NCBI RefSeq assembly: GCF_000165835.1
Contig: NC_014640.1
Coordinates: 4,588,001-4,652,000, forward strand
Length of the DNA: 64,000 nt
Reading direction: 5' to 3'
Source of the DNA: Achromobacter xylosoxidans A8
GTDB lineage: Bacteria > Pseudomonadota > Gammaproteobacteria > Burkholderiales > Burkholderiaceae_B
The number at the start of each line of letters is the position of its first letter. Within the stretch, counting starts at the first letter, position 1. This document shows, piece after piece, positions 53,002 to 62,424 of this stretch. The position numbers and the translations under genes are program-made. The notes beneath the pieces are model-generated. The model was given only the letters and a program-made list of their open reading frames with translations, searched no databases and was not told the origin of the DNA.

Positions 53002-53038
53002 CGCCATCCGTCCTACTCTGGACGGGTGGCGTTTTTTT
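53002..53038 (+). terminator. Rho-independent terminator after the DUF4168 gene
   Basis: CGCCATCCGTCC (53002-53013) pairs with GGACGGGTGGCG (53020-53031), a 12-bp stem with one G-T pair, a TACTCT loop and a run of seven T at 53032-53038. It stops the DUF4168 transcript. Its sequence also overlaps the last codons of the opposite-strand MerR gene. Confidence 0.88.
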
Positions 53039-53450
53039 GTTTTCCGGTTGCCGTCCTGCCCTGCTTCACCCTGCCCGCCGCGGCCTTGAGCAGGCGCTGG
53101 AAAGTCGGACATTGCGCATGGTTGGGAGCCGGACATACCGCGGCATGGCGCAGGCCCTGGCTCATGGCCCGCAAGCGCTTGATGGTCGCGTCGATGCTGT
53201 CGGCCTTGTCCAGCAATAACTGCCGGTCCACCTGCGGCGCTCCCTCGGGGGTGAGCATGGCCTGGATCTCGTCCAGCGACAGGCCGCCGGCCTGCCCCAG
53301 CGCAATCAGCGCCAGTTGATCCAGCACGCCGGGCGCAAAGCGCCGACGCTCGCCGGCGGCGCTGACCGCCGCGATCAAGCCCTTATTTTCATAGAACCGC
53401 AGCGTGGAGGCCGGCAGGCCCGTGCGCCGGACCACTTCCGAAATATCCAT
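53013..53450 (-). CDS. MerR-family transcriptional regulator
   Basis: The 145-residue protein begins MDISEVVRRTGLPASTLRFYENKGLI, the MerR winged helix, followed by a dimerisation helix (ALGQAGGLSLDEIQAML) and a C-terminal part with two cysteines (HAAVCPAPNHAQCPTFQRLL) that could bind a metal or act as a redox switch. It faces a DUF2938 gene across a promoter with a MerR-type 19-bp spacer, which marks that gene as its target. Confidence 0.9.
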   Translation of the reverse strand: MDISEVVRRTGLPASTLRFYENKGLIAAVSAAGERRRFAPGVLDQLALIALGQAGGLSLDEIQAMLTPEGAPQVDRQLLLDKADSIDATIKRLRAMSQGLRHAAVCPAPNHAQCPTFQRLLKAAAGRVKQGRTATGKQKNATRPE

Positions 53451-53460
53451 GGCGCTCTCC

Positions 53461-53491
53461 TTGACTTGAAGTTGACTTCAACTTTTATCAT
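53461..53491 (+). promoter_or_regulatory. MerR-type promoter with palindromic operator
   Basis: TTGACT (-35, 53461-53466) and TATCAT (-10, 53486-53491) are separated by 19 bp, the overlong spacer typical of MerR-activated promoters. Between them lies the palindrome TTGAAGT-TG-ACTTCAA (53466-53481) with perfect 7-bp arms. The promoter reads toward the DUF2938 gene, and the same region must serve the divergent merR gene. Confidence 0.75.
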
Positions 53492-53529
53492 GCCCGCATA
53501 CGATGATTTCATCAATGCAAGGACCGGAC

Positions 53530-54024
53530 ATGATATCGATGGAAATAGCGGCAAAAGTAGTTTTGATCGGAATCGGCGCGACCGTCGTGATGGACCTGTG
53601 GGCCATGCTCCAGAAGGCCCTGGGCATGCCCACGCTGGGCTACGCGATGGTTGGCCGCTGGGTGGGCCACTTGTGCCGGGGAACATATGCGCACGCCAAT
53701 ATCGGCCGGGCCGAGCCCATACCCGGCGAATCCCCCCTGGGGTGGACGATCCACTACGCCGTGGGCCTCGCTTTCGCCGCGCTGCTGATCGGCGTCCAGG
53801 GCGCGGCGTGGCTGCGCGATCCCACCTGGCTGCCTGCCGTGGCCGTGGGCCTGGCGACCGTCGTCATGCCCTTCTTCCTGATGCAGCCCGCCATGGGCGC
53901 AGGCATCGCCGCATCCCGCACGCCTACGCCCTGGAAGAACCGCCTGCGCAGCCTGGTGACGCATGCGGTGTTCGGGTACGGCCTTTATCTGTCCGCCGCC
54001 TTGCTCAAGCTGGTGTGGGACTGA
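53530..54024 (+). CDS. DUF2938-family membrane protein
   Basis: The 164-residue protein has four hydrophobic helices and DUF2938 motifs: AAKVVLIGIGATVVMDLWAML, TIHYAVGLAFAALLIGVQG and VVMPFFLMQPAMGAGIAASRTP. Function unknown. The ATG at 53530 has an AAGGA box with a 6-nt spacer; earlier ATGs lack one. Its promoter looks MerR-controlled. Confidence 0.86.
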   Translation: MISMEIAAKVVLIGIGATVVMDLWAMLQKALGMPTLGYAMVGRWVGHLCRGTYAHANIGRAEPIPGESPLGWTIHYAVGLAFAALLIGVQGAAWLRDPTWLPAVAVGLATVVMPFFLMQPAMGAGIAASRTPTPWKNRLRSLVTHAVFGYGLYLSAALLKLVWD

Positions 54025-54107
54025 CGCCTTCCCGGCATGCTCCAGGCCGAGCCATCTAAGATGGAGCCGAGCAGGAATCCCCTGAACGACCCAGACCCGG
54101 AGGAATT

Positions 54108-54641
54108 TTGACCTTGACCGCAAAACCCGCTGACGAACTGACGATCCGCCGCGCGAGCGTGGAGGATGCTCCCGCCGTATTGCAGATCTTCGACGAGGTG
54201 ATTGCCTGGTTCGTCGGCATGGGCAACGAGGGCCAATGGGGAAGCGAGCCCTGGTCGGCGTTGCCGCAGCGTATCGCGCGAGTGACGGAGTCCTGCGCGC
54301 TGCCCGGGGCCTGGGTGGCCGAGGGGCCGGGAGGCGGCATCCATGGCGCGCTGGTACTGGGCGACGCCATGCCCTACGTGCCCGCGGCAACCGGCCCGGA
54401 AGTCTACGTGAGACTGCTCGTCGCCTCCCGGGATGCGCGGGCGCGCGGCATCGGCAGACGCCTGCTGGCCTTTGCCGATGATCAGGCGCGGACCGCCGGG
54501 GTGGACCGCCTGCGCGTGGACTGCTACGGCGGCGGCAGCGAAGCCCTGGTGCGCTTTTATGAATCCTGCGGCTACGCCCGGATCTCGACCTTCGACGTAA
54601 ACGGTTGGCCCGGCCAATTGTTGGGCCGCAAACTTGGGTAG
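54108..54641 (+). CDS. GNAT-family acetyltransferase (TTG start)
   Basis: The 177-residue protein has an N-terminal substrate segment (LTIRRASVEDAPAVLQIFDEVIAWFVG) and acetyl-CoA-binding VASRDARARGIGRRLLAFADDQARTAG with the R/Q-x-x-G-x-G/A signature (RGIG). The C-terminal YESCGYARIS motif is typical. The start is one of two TTG codons (54108 or 54114) after a GGAGG box. It is followed by a second acetyltransferase after 7 bp. Confidence 0.86.
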   Translation: MTLTAKPADELTIRRASVEDAPAVLQIFDEVIAWFVGMGNEGQWGSEPWSALPQRIARVTESCALPGAWVAEGPGGGIHGALVLGDAMPYVPAATGPEVYVRLLVASRDARARGIGRRLLAFADDQARTAGVDRLRVDCYGGGSEALVRFYESCGYARISTFDVNGWPGQLLGRKLG

Positions 54642-54648
54642 ACCCTGA

Positions 54649-55506
54649 ATGACTGCAATTCCAGACGCTTTCCTCGCGCACTACTTCGATCGCATCGGCT
54701 ATCACGGCTCCGTCGAGCCCACGCTGGACGCGCTGCGGCAACTCCATCTGCTGCATCCGCAAGCCATCCCGTTTGAAAACCTGGCGCCGTATACCGGCCA
54801 ACGCGTTCAACTGGACCTGGACGCCCTTGTTGAAAAGATGATCGCGCGGCGGCGCGGCGGATACTGCTTCGAGCACAACACGCTGCTGCTTGCCGTACTG
54901 CGACAGATGGGCTTTCACGTCACCCCGCTGATCGCGCGGGTGCGTTGGCAGGTGCCCGCGGAAATCCACACGGGGCTGACCCATATGCTGTTGCGCGTGG
55001 AACTGGAGGGCCGCAGCTGGTTCGCCGACGTAGCCTTCGGATCCACTACGCAGACCGCCCCTCTGGAATTCCTGCCCGGTATCGCTCAAACCACTCCCCA
55101 CGGCGTGTTCCGCATCGCCCTGGCGGGAGATGAGCTGAGCCTGGAGTTCCAGACGTCCGCCGGCTGGCAGACGGTATATCGCTACACGCTGGAACCCGCG
55201 GCCGACGTGGATTTTGAAATCGGCAACTGGTACACCTCGACCCATCCCCAGTCGGTGTTCCTGAACAGCCTGCTCATCAGCCGCACCCAGCCCGGCGCCC
55301 GCGAACTGATGGTGAACGATACCTACACCCGCCGCGACAACGACGGCAGCCTGCAGAAGCATCAATATGCCGACGCGTCGGCGTGGGCAGCATGCCTGCG
55401 GCAACGCTTCGACCTCGATCTTGGCCTCGATGAAGCCGTCAGCCTGTTCCGGCGTGTCGCGGCGCACAGCGCTGAAGCGGGCGTCGCCGAACTCGCTCCA
55501 GGCTGA
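54649..55506 (+). CDS. nat: Arylamine N-acetyltransferase
   Basis: The 285-residue protein has the catalytic cysteine in RRRGGYCFEHNTLL, the histidine in GLTHMLLRVE and the aspartate in SWFADVAFGS, the NAT triad in order. The N-terminal VEPTLDALRQLHLLHPQAIPFEN also matches. NATs acetylate aromatic amines and hydrazines using acetyl-CoA. Length fits the family (about 280). It lies 7 bp after the GNAT gene, a likely operon. Confidence 0.94.
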   Translation: MTAIPDAFLAHYFDRIGYHGSVEPTLDALRQLHLLHPQAIPFENLAPYTGQRVQLDLDALVEKMIARRRGGYCFEHNTLLLAVLRQMGFHVTPLIARVRWQVPAEIHTGLTHMLLRVELEGRSWFADVAFGSTTQTAPLEFLPGIAQTTPHGVFRIALAGDELSLEFQTSAGWQTVYRYTLEPAADVDFEIGNWYTSTHPQSVFLNSLLISRTQPGARELMVNDTYTRRDNDGSLQKHQYADASAWAACLRQRFDLDLGLDEAVSLFRRVAAHSAEAGVAELAPG

Positions 55507-55619
55507 CCCTGCCGAACGGCCAGCGCGCGCGTTGTCGGGCGCCAGTCAGCCTTGCTGCCTGCGCAACCGGTTATCCTGTTCCGGATTCCCTCACCGACAC
55601 GTAGAAGGAGCGCAGTATC

Positions 55620-56318
55620 TTGACCCCGGAACTCACCCTCTATGACCTGGCCGGCGCCGATGCCTCGCTGCGCTTCAGCCCGCATTGCTGGAAAACCCAC
55701 ATGGCCCTGGCCCACAAGGGCCTGAGCGCGACCACGGTGCCCTGGCGCTTCACGGAAAAGGAAGCGATCGACTTTTCCGGCCAGAAGCTGGTGCCGGTGC
55801 TGGTCAACGGCACGCATGTGGTCAGCGATTCCTGGCAGATCGCCTGCTATCTGGAAGACACCTTCCCCGAGCGGCCCTCGCTGTTCGGCGGCGCCAGCGG
55901 CCGCGCGCTGAGCCTGTTCGCGAATTCATGGGCCGACACCACGCTGGTGCCGACGCTGGCGCGGCTGCTGCTGCCCAGCATCCACGGCCTGATCCATGAA
56001 AAAGACCGGGACTATTTCCGCGCCACGCGGGAAAAGCGCTTCGGCAAGCTGGAAGACCTGCCCGCGGGCTACGAGGATCAGGTTGCCGCCTTGCGTTCCG
56101 CGCTGCTGCCCTTGCGGCAGATGCTGGGCAAGCAGCCCTATCTGGCGGGCGAGCAGCCGGCCTATGCCGACTATGCCGTGTTCGGCATGTTCATGTGGGC
56201 GCGCTGCACCAGCGTGCTGGAACTGCTGGCCGGGGACGACCCAGTCCATGCCTGGCGCGAGCGGCTGCTCGACGCCTACGGCGGCCTGGCGCGCCGCGCG
56301 CCGACGGCGCAATCCTGA
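55620..56318 (+). CDS. LigE-like glutathione S-transferase (TTG start)
   Basis: The 232-residue protein has a thioredoxin-like N-terminal domain with FSPHCWKTHMALAHKGLS, resembling beta-etherase GSTs, and SDSWQIACYLEDTFPERPSL, then a helical C-terminal domain (PAYADYAVFGMFMWAR). The TTG at 55620 has an AAGGAG box with 9-nt spacing. Substrate unknown. Confidence 0.85.
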   Translation: MTPELTLYDLAGADASLRFSPHCWKTHMALAHKGLSATTVPWRFTEKEAIDFSGQKLVPVLVNGTHVVSDSWQIACYLEDTFPERPSLFGGASGRALSLFANSWADTTLVPTLARLLLPSIHGLIHEKDRDYFRATREKRFGKLEDLPAGYEDQVAALRSALLPLRQMLGKQPYLAGEQPAYADYAVFGMFMWARCTSVLELLAGDDPVHAWRERLLDAYGGLARRAPTAQS

Positions 56319-56343
56319 GGCGCCTGCCCCGCGTTGGCGGGCG

Positions 56344-57101
56344 TCAGGTCTTCAGCCGGTAGCCGGTCTTGAAGATCCAGCGCACGCCGACCAGGCAGGC
56401 CAGCAGGAACACCAGCGTCATGCCCACGCTGACGCCGACGCTGACGTCCGACACGCCATAAAAGGCCCAGCGGAAGCCGCTGACCAGGTAGACCACCGGG
56501 TTGAACAGAGTGGCGGTCTGCCAGAACGGCGGCAGCATCTTGATCGAATAGAAGGTGCCGCCCAGGAAGGTCAGCGGCGTGATGATCATCAGCGGGATGA
56601 TCTGCAGCTTCTCGAAGCCGTCGGCCCAGATGCCGATGATGAAGCCGAACAGGCTGAAGGTGACGGCCGTCAGCACCAGGAAGCCCAGCATCCAGAACGG
56701 ATGCGCGACCTCGAACGACACGAACAGGCGCGCCGTGGCCAGCATGATCAGCCCCAGGATGATGGACTTGCTGGCGGCCGCCCCGACATAGCCCATGACG
56801 ATCTCCACGTAGGAGATGGGCGCCGAGTGGATTTCGTAGATGGTGCCCGAGAACCTGGGCATGTAGATGCCGAAGGACGCGTTGGCGATGCTTTGCGTCA
56901 GCAGCGACAGCATGATCATGCCGGGCACGATGAAGGCCCCGTAGCTCACGCCGTCGATCTCGACCATGTGCGAGCCGATGGCGGAGCCGAACACCACGAA
57001 GTACAGCGAGGTGGAGATCACGGGCGACAGCACGCTTTGCATCAGCGTGCGCCAGGCGCGGGCCATTTCAAACAGGTAGATAGCGCGGATGGCGTGGAAG
57101 T

Positions 57102-57105
<4 letters not shown>
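56344..57105 (-). CDS. ABC-2 type transporter permease
   Basis: The 253-residue protein has six helices and the ABC-2 permease pattern: [50 protein letters not shown] and [26 protein letters not shown]. It works with the ATPase encoded upstream. The start overlaps that gene by 4 bp. Confidence 0.93.
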
Positions 57106-58025
<920 letters not shown>

Positions 58026-58129
58026 ACGCGCCCCCGACTGGATGGATAGCCAGGGATTTTAACCGTCATGCGTGACAGGCTTGTTCGGTGTGACGGAACA
58101 GTGTGTTTGGCGGACTGCGCAATCCCTGC

Positions 58130-59059
58130 TCAGCGCCCCCAGCGCAGCACCAGCGGGTCCAGGCGGCGGGCGGTCTCCAGCAGGCCCTGGCGGACCTCCT
58201 CGCGCATGGCCGGCAGCGGGTGGCGCGGCGCCTCGCAGGCGATCACGCCGCCGGCCTTCATCAAGGCCTTGGCGCTGAGGATGCCGCCCTGACGGTTCTC
58301 GTAATTGATCAGGGGCAGCCAGCGTTCGTACAGGCGGTAGGCCTCGTCCCGCCTGCCGGCGCGGTGGGCCTCGATGATGGGGCGCAGGCCGTCGGCGAAA
58401 CCGCCGCCGGTCATGGAGCCCGTGGCGCCGGCGTCCAGGTCGGGCAGCAGGGTGATGGCTTCCTCGCCGTCCCAGGGGCCTTCCACGGCCGCGCCGCCCA
58501 GCGCGATCAGGTCGCGCAGCTTGGAGGCCGCGCCCGCCGTCTCGATCTTGAAGTAGGCCACGTGTTCGATCTCGCGCGCCATCCGCGCCAGCGCCTGGGC
58601 CGAAAGCGGCGTGCCGGCCACCGGCGCGTCCTGGATCATGATGGGGATATCCACCGCGTCCGACACGCGCTGGAAGAACCCCGTCACCTGTTCCTCGGAC
58701 ACGCGGATCGTGGCGCCATGGTAGGGCGGCATGATCATCAGCATGGCGGCGCCCTGCTCCTGCGCGCGGCGGCTGCGCGCGGCGCAAACCTGGGTGCTGA
58801 AGTGCGTGGTGGTCACGATGACCGGCACGCGGCCGGCGACGTGTTCCAGGATGGACCGCGTCAGGATCTCGCGCTCTTCGTCCGACAGCACGAACTGCTC
58901 CGAGAAATTGGCCAGGATGCAGAGACCGTCGACGCCCGAGTCGATCATGAAATCCACTGCCCGCTTCTGGCTGGGCAGGTCCAGCTCGCCGGACTCGGTG
59001 AAGGTGGTCGGGACCACCGGGAATATGCCGCGATAGCGCGGGTTCTGGTAGGTAGCCAT
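58130..59059 (-). CDS. DapA-family aldolase/dehydratase
   Basis: The 309-residue protein has the (beta/alpha)8 DapA pattern: GIFPVVPTTFTESGELD at the N-terminus, IMPPYHGATIRVS with the catalytic Tyr, and the Schiff-base Lys in HVAYFKIETAG. GLCILANFSEQFVLSDEERE replaces the GNTGE-type substrate loop of true dihydrodipicolinate synthase. Together with the dehydratase encoded upstream, this fits a 2-keto-3-deoxy-sugar-acid aldolase. It starts 2 bp after that gene ends. Confidence 0.88.
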   Translation of the reverse strand: MATYQNPRYRGIFPVVPTTFTESGELDLPSQKRAVDFMIDSGVDGLCILANFSEQFVLSDEEREILTRSILEHVAGRVPVIVTTTHFSTQVCAARSRRAQEQGAAMLMIMPPYHGATIRVSEEQVTGFFQRVSDAVDIPIMIQDAPVAGTPLSAQALARMAREIEHVAYFKIETAGAASKLRDLIALGGAAVEGPWDGEEAITLLPDLDAGATGSMTGGGFADGLRPIIEAHRAGRRDEAYRLYERWLPLINYENRQGGILSAKALMKAGGVIACEAPRHPLPAMREEVRQGLLETARRLDPLVLRWGR

Positions 59060-59061
59060 GG

Positions 59062-60234
59062 TTATTCGATGAAGTTGAAGTGCTTGAGGTATTCGGTCTT
59101 CAGCGTCAGGCCCAGCCCGGGCTTGTCGTCGTCCAGGTCGATGAAACCTTCCTTGGCCACCGGCTCGCCGTCGAAGATGTAATAGAACAGCTCGTTGCCG
59201 ACTTCCACGTCGAACATGGGGAAGTACTCGCTCATCGGCGAAGCCAGCGTGCTCATCGTGAGGTGGTAGTTGTGCATCTGACCGGCATGCGGCACGACCG
59301 GCACGCTGTAGGCCTCGCACAGCGCGTTGATCTTGTGCGCCGCCGTGATGCCGCCCACGCGGTTGGTGTCGTACTGCACCACCGACACCGCCTTGCGGTC
59401 CAGCAGCTGCTTGAAACCGTAGAGCGAGAACTCGTGCTCGCCGCCGGAGATCGGAATCGAGGTCAGCTGGTTCAGTTCCGCATAGCCGTCGATGTCGTCG
59501 GCGATGACCGGCTCTTCCAGCCAACGTGGCTCGAATTTCTCCAGCTTGGGCAGGATGCGCTTGGCGTATTCCAGGTTCCAGCCCATGTAGCACTCCAGCA
59601 TCAGGTCGGTGTCGTAGCCGATCACCTCGCGCACCGCCTCCACCGATTTCAGGTTCTCCGACACGCCCTTCTGCAGATGCGCCGGACCATAGCCGAAACG
59701 CATCTTGAAGGCCGTGAAGCCCTGGTCCAGATAGGTCTGGGCTTCCTCCTGCATGGCTTTCAGGTCGGTGCGGTAGAGCTTGGAGTAATAGACCGGGATC
59801 TTCTCCTTGGTGCGGCCGCCCAACAGCTTGAAGACGGGCTTGTTCACCGACTTGCCCAGGATGTCCCAGATGGCCAGGTCGATGGCCGAAATCGCGGCCA
59901 TGGTCACGCCCTTGCGGCCCCAGGCGTGGGTGGACCGGTACATGCGCTGCCACAGGTATTCGTAATCCCAGGGATCCTGCCCGATCACCAGCGGCGCCAG
60001 GTACTGGTCGATGATGGCCTTGGCCACGCGCGGCGCCAGCGCCACATTGCCCAGGCCGACGATGCCATCGTCCGTCTCCACCTCGACCACGGTCCAGCCG
60101 TGGAAACGGAAGGTGCTCATGGTTTCCTGCTTGGAATACAGCAGGTCCATGGCGTTGGAGCAGAAGTTGCCCTGCGGCGGCACGGTCTTGCCGGTCCATT
60201 CGTAGACGCGGGCGCGGACGGATTTGATCTTCAT
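59062..60234 (-). CDS. Enolase-superfamily sugar-acid dehydratase (L-rhamnonate-dehydratase-like)
   Basis: The 390-residue protein has the enolase-fold metal ligands in [10 protein letters not shown] (Glu), [11 protein letters not shown] (Glu) and [12 protein letters not shown] (Glu), a Lys in FKMRFGYG, and a His in [12 protein letters not shown]. The C-terminal [18 protein letters not shown] matches acid-sugar dehydratases, and the VPH and GEH motifs recall L-rhamnonate dehydratase. It should dehydrate a sugar acid to a 2-keto-3-deoxy acid. It is followed by the DapA-like aldolase and preceded by pdxA. Confidence 0.88.
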   Translation of the reverse strand: MKIKSVRARVYEWTGKTVPPQGNFCSNAMDLLYSKQETMSTFRFHGWTVVEVETDDGIVGLGNVALAPRVAKAIIDQYLAPLVIGQDPWDYEYLWQRMYRSTHAWGRKGVTMAAISAIDLAIWDILGKSVNKPVFKLLGGRTKEKIPVYYSKLYRTDLKAMQEEAQTYLDQGFTAFKMRFGYGPAHLQKGVSENLKSVEAVREVIGYDTDLMLECYMGWNLEYAKRILPKLEKFEPRWLEEPVIADDIDGYAELNQLTSIPISGGEHEFSLYGFKQLLDRKAVSVVQYDTNRVGGITAAHKINALCEAYSVPVVPHAGQMHNYHLTMSTLASPMSEYFPMFDVEVGNELFYYIFDGEPVAKEGFIDLDDDKPGLGLTLKTEYLKHFNFIE

Positions 60235-60280
60235 GTAGCGTTCCTGCTTGAAATTGGGGGTACGGAGTGAATACGGCGGA

Positions 60281-61315
60281 TCAGCCCGCCTGCGTCCGCG
60301 AGGCGCGGTGCGACAGGCCCATGCGGCAAGCGATCAGAAAGGCCTGCCAGGTGGCGTCCAGGTTGGCGCGACCCTGGCCGGCGATGTCATACGCCGTGCC
60401 GTGCGCCGGCGTGGTGATGGGAATGGGCAGGCCGCCCTGCACCGTCACACCGCGCGAGAAGCCCAGCAGCTTGATCGCGATCTGGCCCTGGTCGTGGTAC
60501 ATGGTGACGATGGCCTGGAACTCGCCGGCCTGCGCCTTCAGGAAGATGGTGTCGGCCGGGAACGGCCCCTGCACCGGCAGGCCTTCCTCGTTCAGCTGGC
60601 GCACGGCCGGCGCGATGATGTCCACCTCTTCGCGGCCGCAGGTGCCGCCGTCGCCGCCATGCGGGTTGAAGGCGGCCACCGCCACGCGCGGCTCGGCCAT
60701 GCCGTTGGCCTGCAGCGAACGGTAGATCAGACGAGTCGCGGCCTTGATGCCGTCGATGCTGAGCGCGGCCGCCGCGTCCTTCAACGGAATGTGCGAGGAC
60801 ACGCGCGAGGTCCACAGATCTCCCAAGGTGTTGAATTCGCAGAAGTAGCCGGTCACGCCCAGGTACTGCGCGAAGTGGTGCAGTTCGTCATCGTGCCCCA
60901 GGCCACCCAGCTTCATGGCGTATTTGTTCAGGGGCGCGAAGCAGATGGCGTCGACATGGCCGTCGCGCGCCGCGTCCATGCAGGCGTTGAGCACCCGCAG
61001 CACGGATGCGCCACCCGCCGCCTCGGCCTGGCCGAGGTGCACCTGGCCGGGCTGGATGGTGTCCATGGCCAGCCAGGCGGGCGCGCCGCTGTCCGGCCGG
61101 CCGCGCACCGCCTCGATGCTGTCCACGGCTTGGGTGGCGACCTGCACGCCCGCCACCCGCTGGCCTTCGCGCCACAGCCACTCGTCGCCCACCAGCACGA
61201 TGTTTGCCCGCTGCGTGGCTTCTGACCTGGCCAGCAGGCGCGCGATCAGTTCGGCGCCGATGCCGGCGGGATCGCCCAGGGTCAGGGCGATGACGGGTTT
61301 CTGCTGCGTGCTCAT
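60281..61315 (-). CDS. PdxA2-family NAD-dependent 4-hydroxythreonine-4-phosphate-dehydrogenase-like enzyme
   Basis: The 344-residue protein begins [20 protein letters not shown], the PdxA signature, and has metal-binding [45 protein letters not shown] and [21 protein letters not shown]. PdxA itself makes vitamin B6; PdxA2 forms act on phosphorylated four-carbon sugar acids together with a DUF1537 kinase. No DUF1537 gene is nearby, so the substrate is uncertain. It lies between a Bug receptor and the sugar-acid dehydratase. Confidence 0.9.
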   Translation of the reverse strand: MSTQQKPVIALTLGDPAGIGAELIARLLARSEATQRANIVLVGDEWLWREGQRVAGVQVATQAVDSIEAVRGRPDSGAPAWLAMDTIQPGQVHLGQAEAAGGASVLRVLNACMDAARDGHVDAICFAPLNKYAMKLGGLGHDDELHHFAQYLGVTGYFCEFNTLGDLWTSRVSSHIPLKDAAAALSIDGIKAATRLIYRSLQANGMAEPRVAVAAFNPHGGDGGTCGREEVDIIAPAVRQLNEEGLPVQGPFPADTIFLKAQAGEFQAIVTMYHDQGQIAIKLLGFSRGVTVQGGLPIPITTPAHGTAYDIAGQGRANLDATWQAFLIACRMGLSHRASRTQAG

Positions 61316-61322
61316 GTCTGGG

Positions 61323-62297
61323 TCATTCCACGGAAATGTTGTTCTTCTTGATGACGCCGGCGTAGCGCTGGTTCTCGCTCTTGTGGAACTGCGCGAACTG
61401 CTCCTGGGTCATCGGGTTGATGTCGGCGCCGATCGCCTGCAGGCGGGCCTGCGTGTCCGGCAGCGCCAGGATGCCGTTGACCGCGTCATGGATACGTTTC
61501 TGGTTGGCGGCGGGCGTGGCGCTGGGCATGTAGATGCCATACCAGGCGCTCATTTCCACGCCGGGCACGCCGGCTTCGGCCATGGTCGGCACGTCGGGCA
61601 GCTGGGCGTTGCGCTTGGCGCTAAGGACGGCCAGCGCGCGCACCTTGCCGCTCTTGATATGGGGAATCACGGAAGACGCGGTCTCGAACGCGATCTGCAC
61701 CTGGCCGCCCATCAAGTCCACCAGCGCCGGGCCGCTGCCGCGGTACGGGATGTGGATCATCTGCACACCGGTGGCGTCCTTGAACAGTTCGGCGGCGATG
61801 TGCTGGGTGCTGCCGGAACCGCTGCTGGCGAAGTTGTAGGTACCCGGCTTGCTCTTGAGCAGCGCGACCAGTTCCAGCACCGACTTGGCCGGCACGTCGT
61901 TGTTGACCACCAGGATGTTGGGCACGGCGCCCACGAACACCACCGGCGTCAGGTCGCGGTCGTTGTCGTAGCCCAGCTTCAACAGGTGCGGCGCGATGGC
62001 GTGGGCGGTCGAGACGCCCATCACCATGGTGTGGCCGTCGGTGGACTTGGCCGCCAGGTCGGCCGCCAGCGTATTGGATGCGCCGGGCTTGTTCTCCACC
62101 ACCACGGTCTGCTTGAGCAGAGGACCCAGCTTGTCGGCCACCGCGCGCGCCATGGCGTCGGTGCCGCCGCCCGGGGCCGATCCCACCAGCAGGCGCAGGG
62201 GCTTGTTGGGCCAGTCGGCGTTTTGCGCCTGGGCAGGCGCCAGGGCCGACAGGCACAGGGCGCCGGCCGCCATCGCGGCCAATAGCCGAGTCTTCAT
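61323..62297 (-). CDS. Bug-family tripartite tricarboxylate transporter receptor
   Basis: The 324-residue periplasmic protein has a signal peptide (AAMAAGALCLSALAPAQAQN) and PLRLLVGSAPGGGTDAMARAV, VVENKPGASNTLAADLAAKSTDG and MIHIPYRGSGPALVDLMGGQVQIAF, the Bug signature. It is the first gene of the sugar-acid operon, 7 bp before pdxA. It probably binds a sugar acid, which is an inference. Confidence 0.94.
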   Translation of the reverse strand: MKTRLLAAMAAGALCLSALAPAQAQNADWPNKPLRLLVGSAPGGGTDAMARAVADKLGPLLKQTVVVENKPGASNTLAADLAAKSTDGHTMVMGVSTAHAIAPHLLKLGYDNDRDLTPVVFVGAVPNILVVNNDVPAKSVLELVALLKSKPGTYNFASSGSGSTQHIAAELFKDATGVQMIHIPYRGSGPALVDLMGGQVQIAFETASSVIPHIKSGKVRALAVLSAKRNAQLPDVPTMAEAGVPGVEMSAWYGIYMPSATPAANQKRIHDAVNGILALPDTQARLQAIGADINPMTQEQFAQFHKSENQRYAGVIKKNNISVE

Positions 62298-62372
62298 GGT
62301 TGTCTCCTTGGTTGATGTTTTTTTGCCCTGGGACGGGCAATCTTTTATGGGTCCATCTTAGAAAGAAGCTTC

Positions 62373-62390
62373 GTTTCCGTAAAATGAAAC
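62373..62390. promoter_or_regulatory. LysR-type site in the Bug/LysR promoter region
   Basis: GTTTC-N8-GAAAC (62373-62390) is a perfect 5-bp inverted repeat in an AT-rich patch, 35 bp before the LysR start and 76 bp before the Bug start. A hairpin TTGCCC/GGGCAA (62323-62340) lies between it and the Bug gene. Confidence 0.4.
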
Positions 62391-62424
62391 TTTTGCACCA
62401 ATCGTTCACCTGAGGCGATCAATC

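Noticed and set aside
53512..55467. A 651-codon open frame on the minus strand
   Set aside because: It runs antisense to DUF2938, GNAT and NAT genes with clear domains. Its product is His/Arg/Gln-rich and has no recognisable motifs, a typical high-GC shadow.
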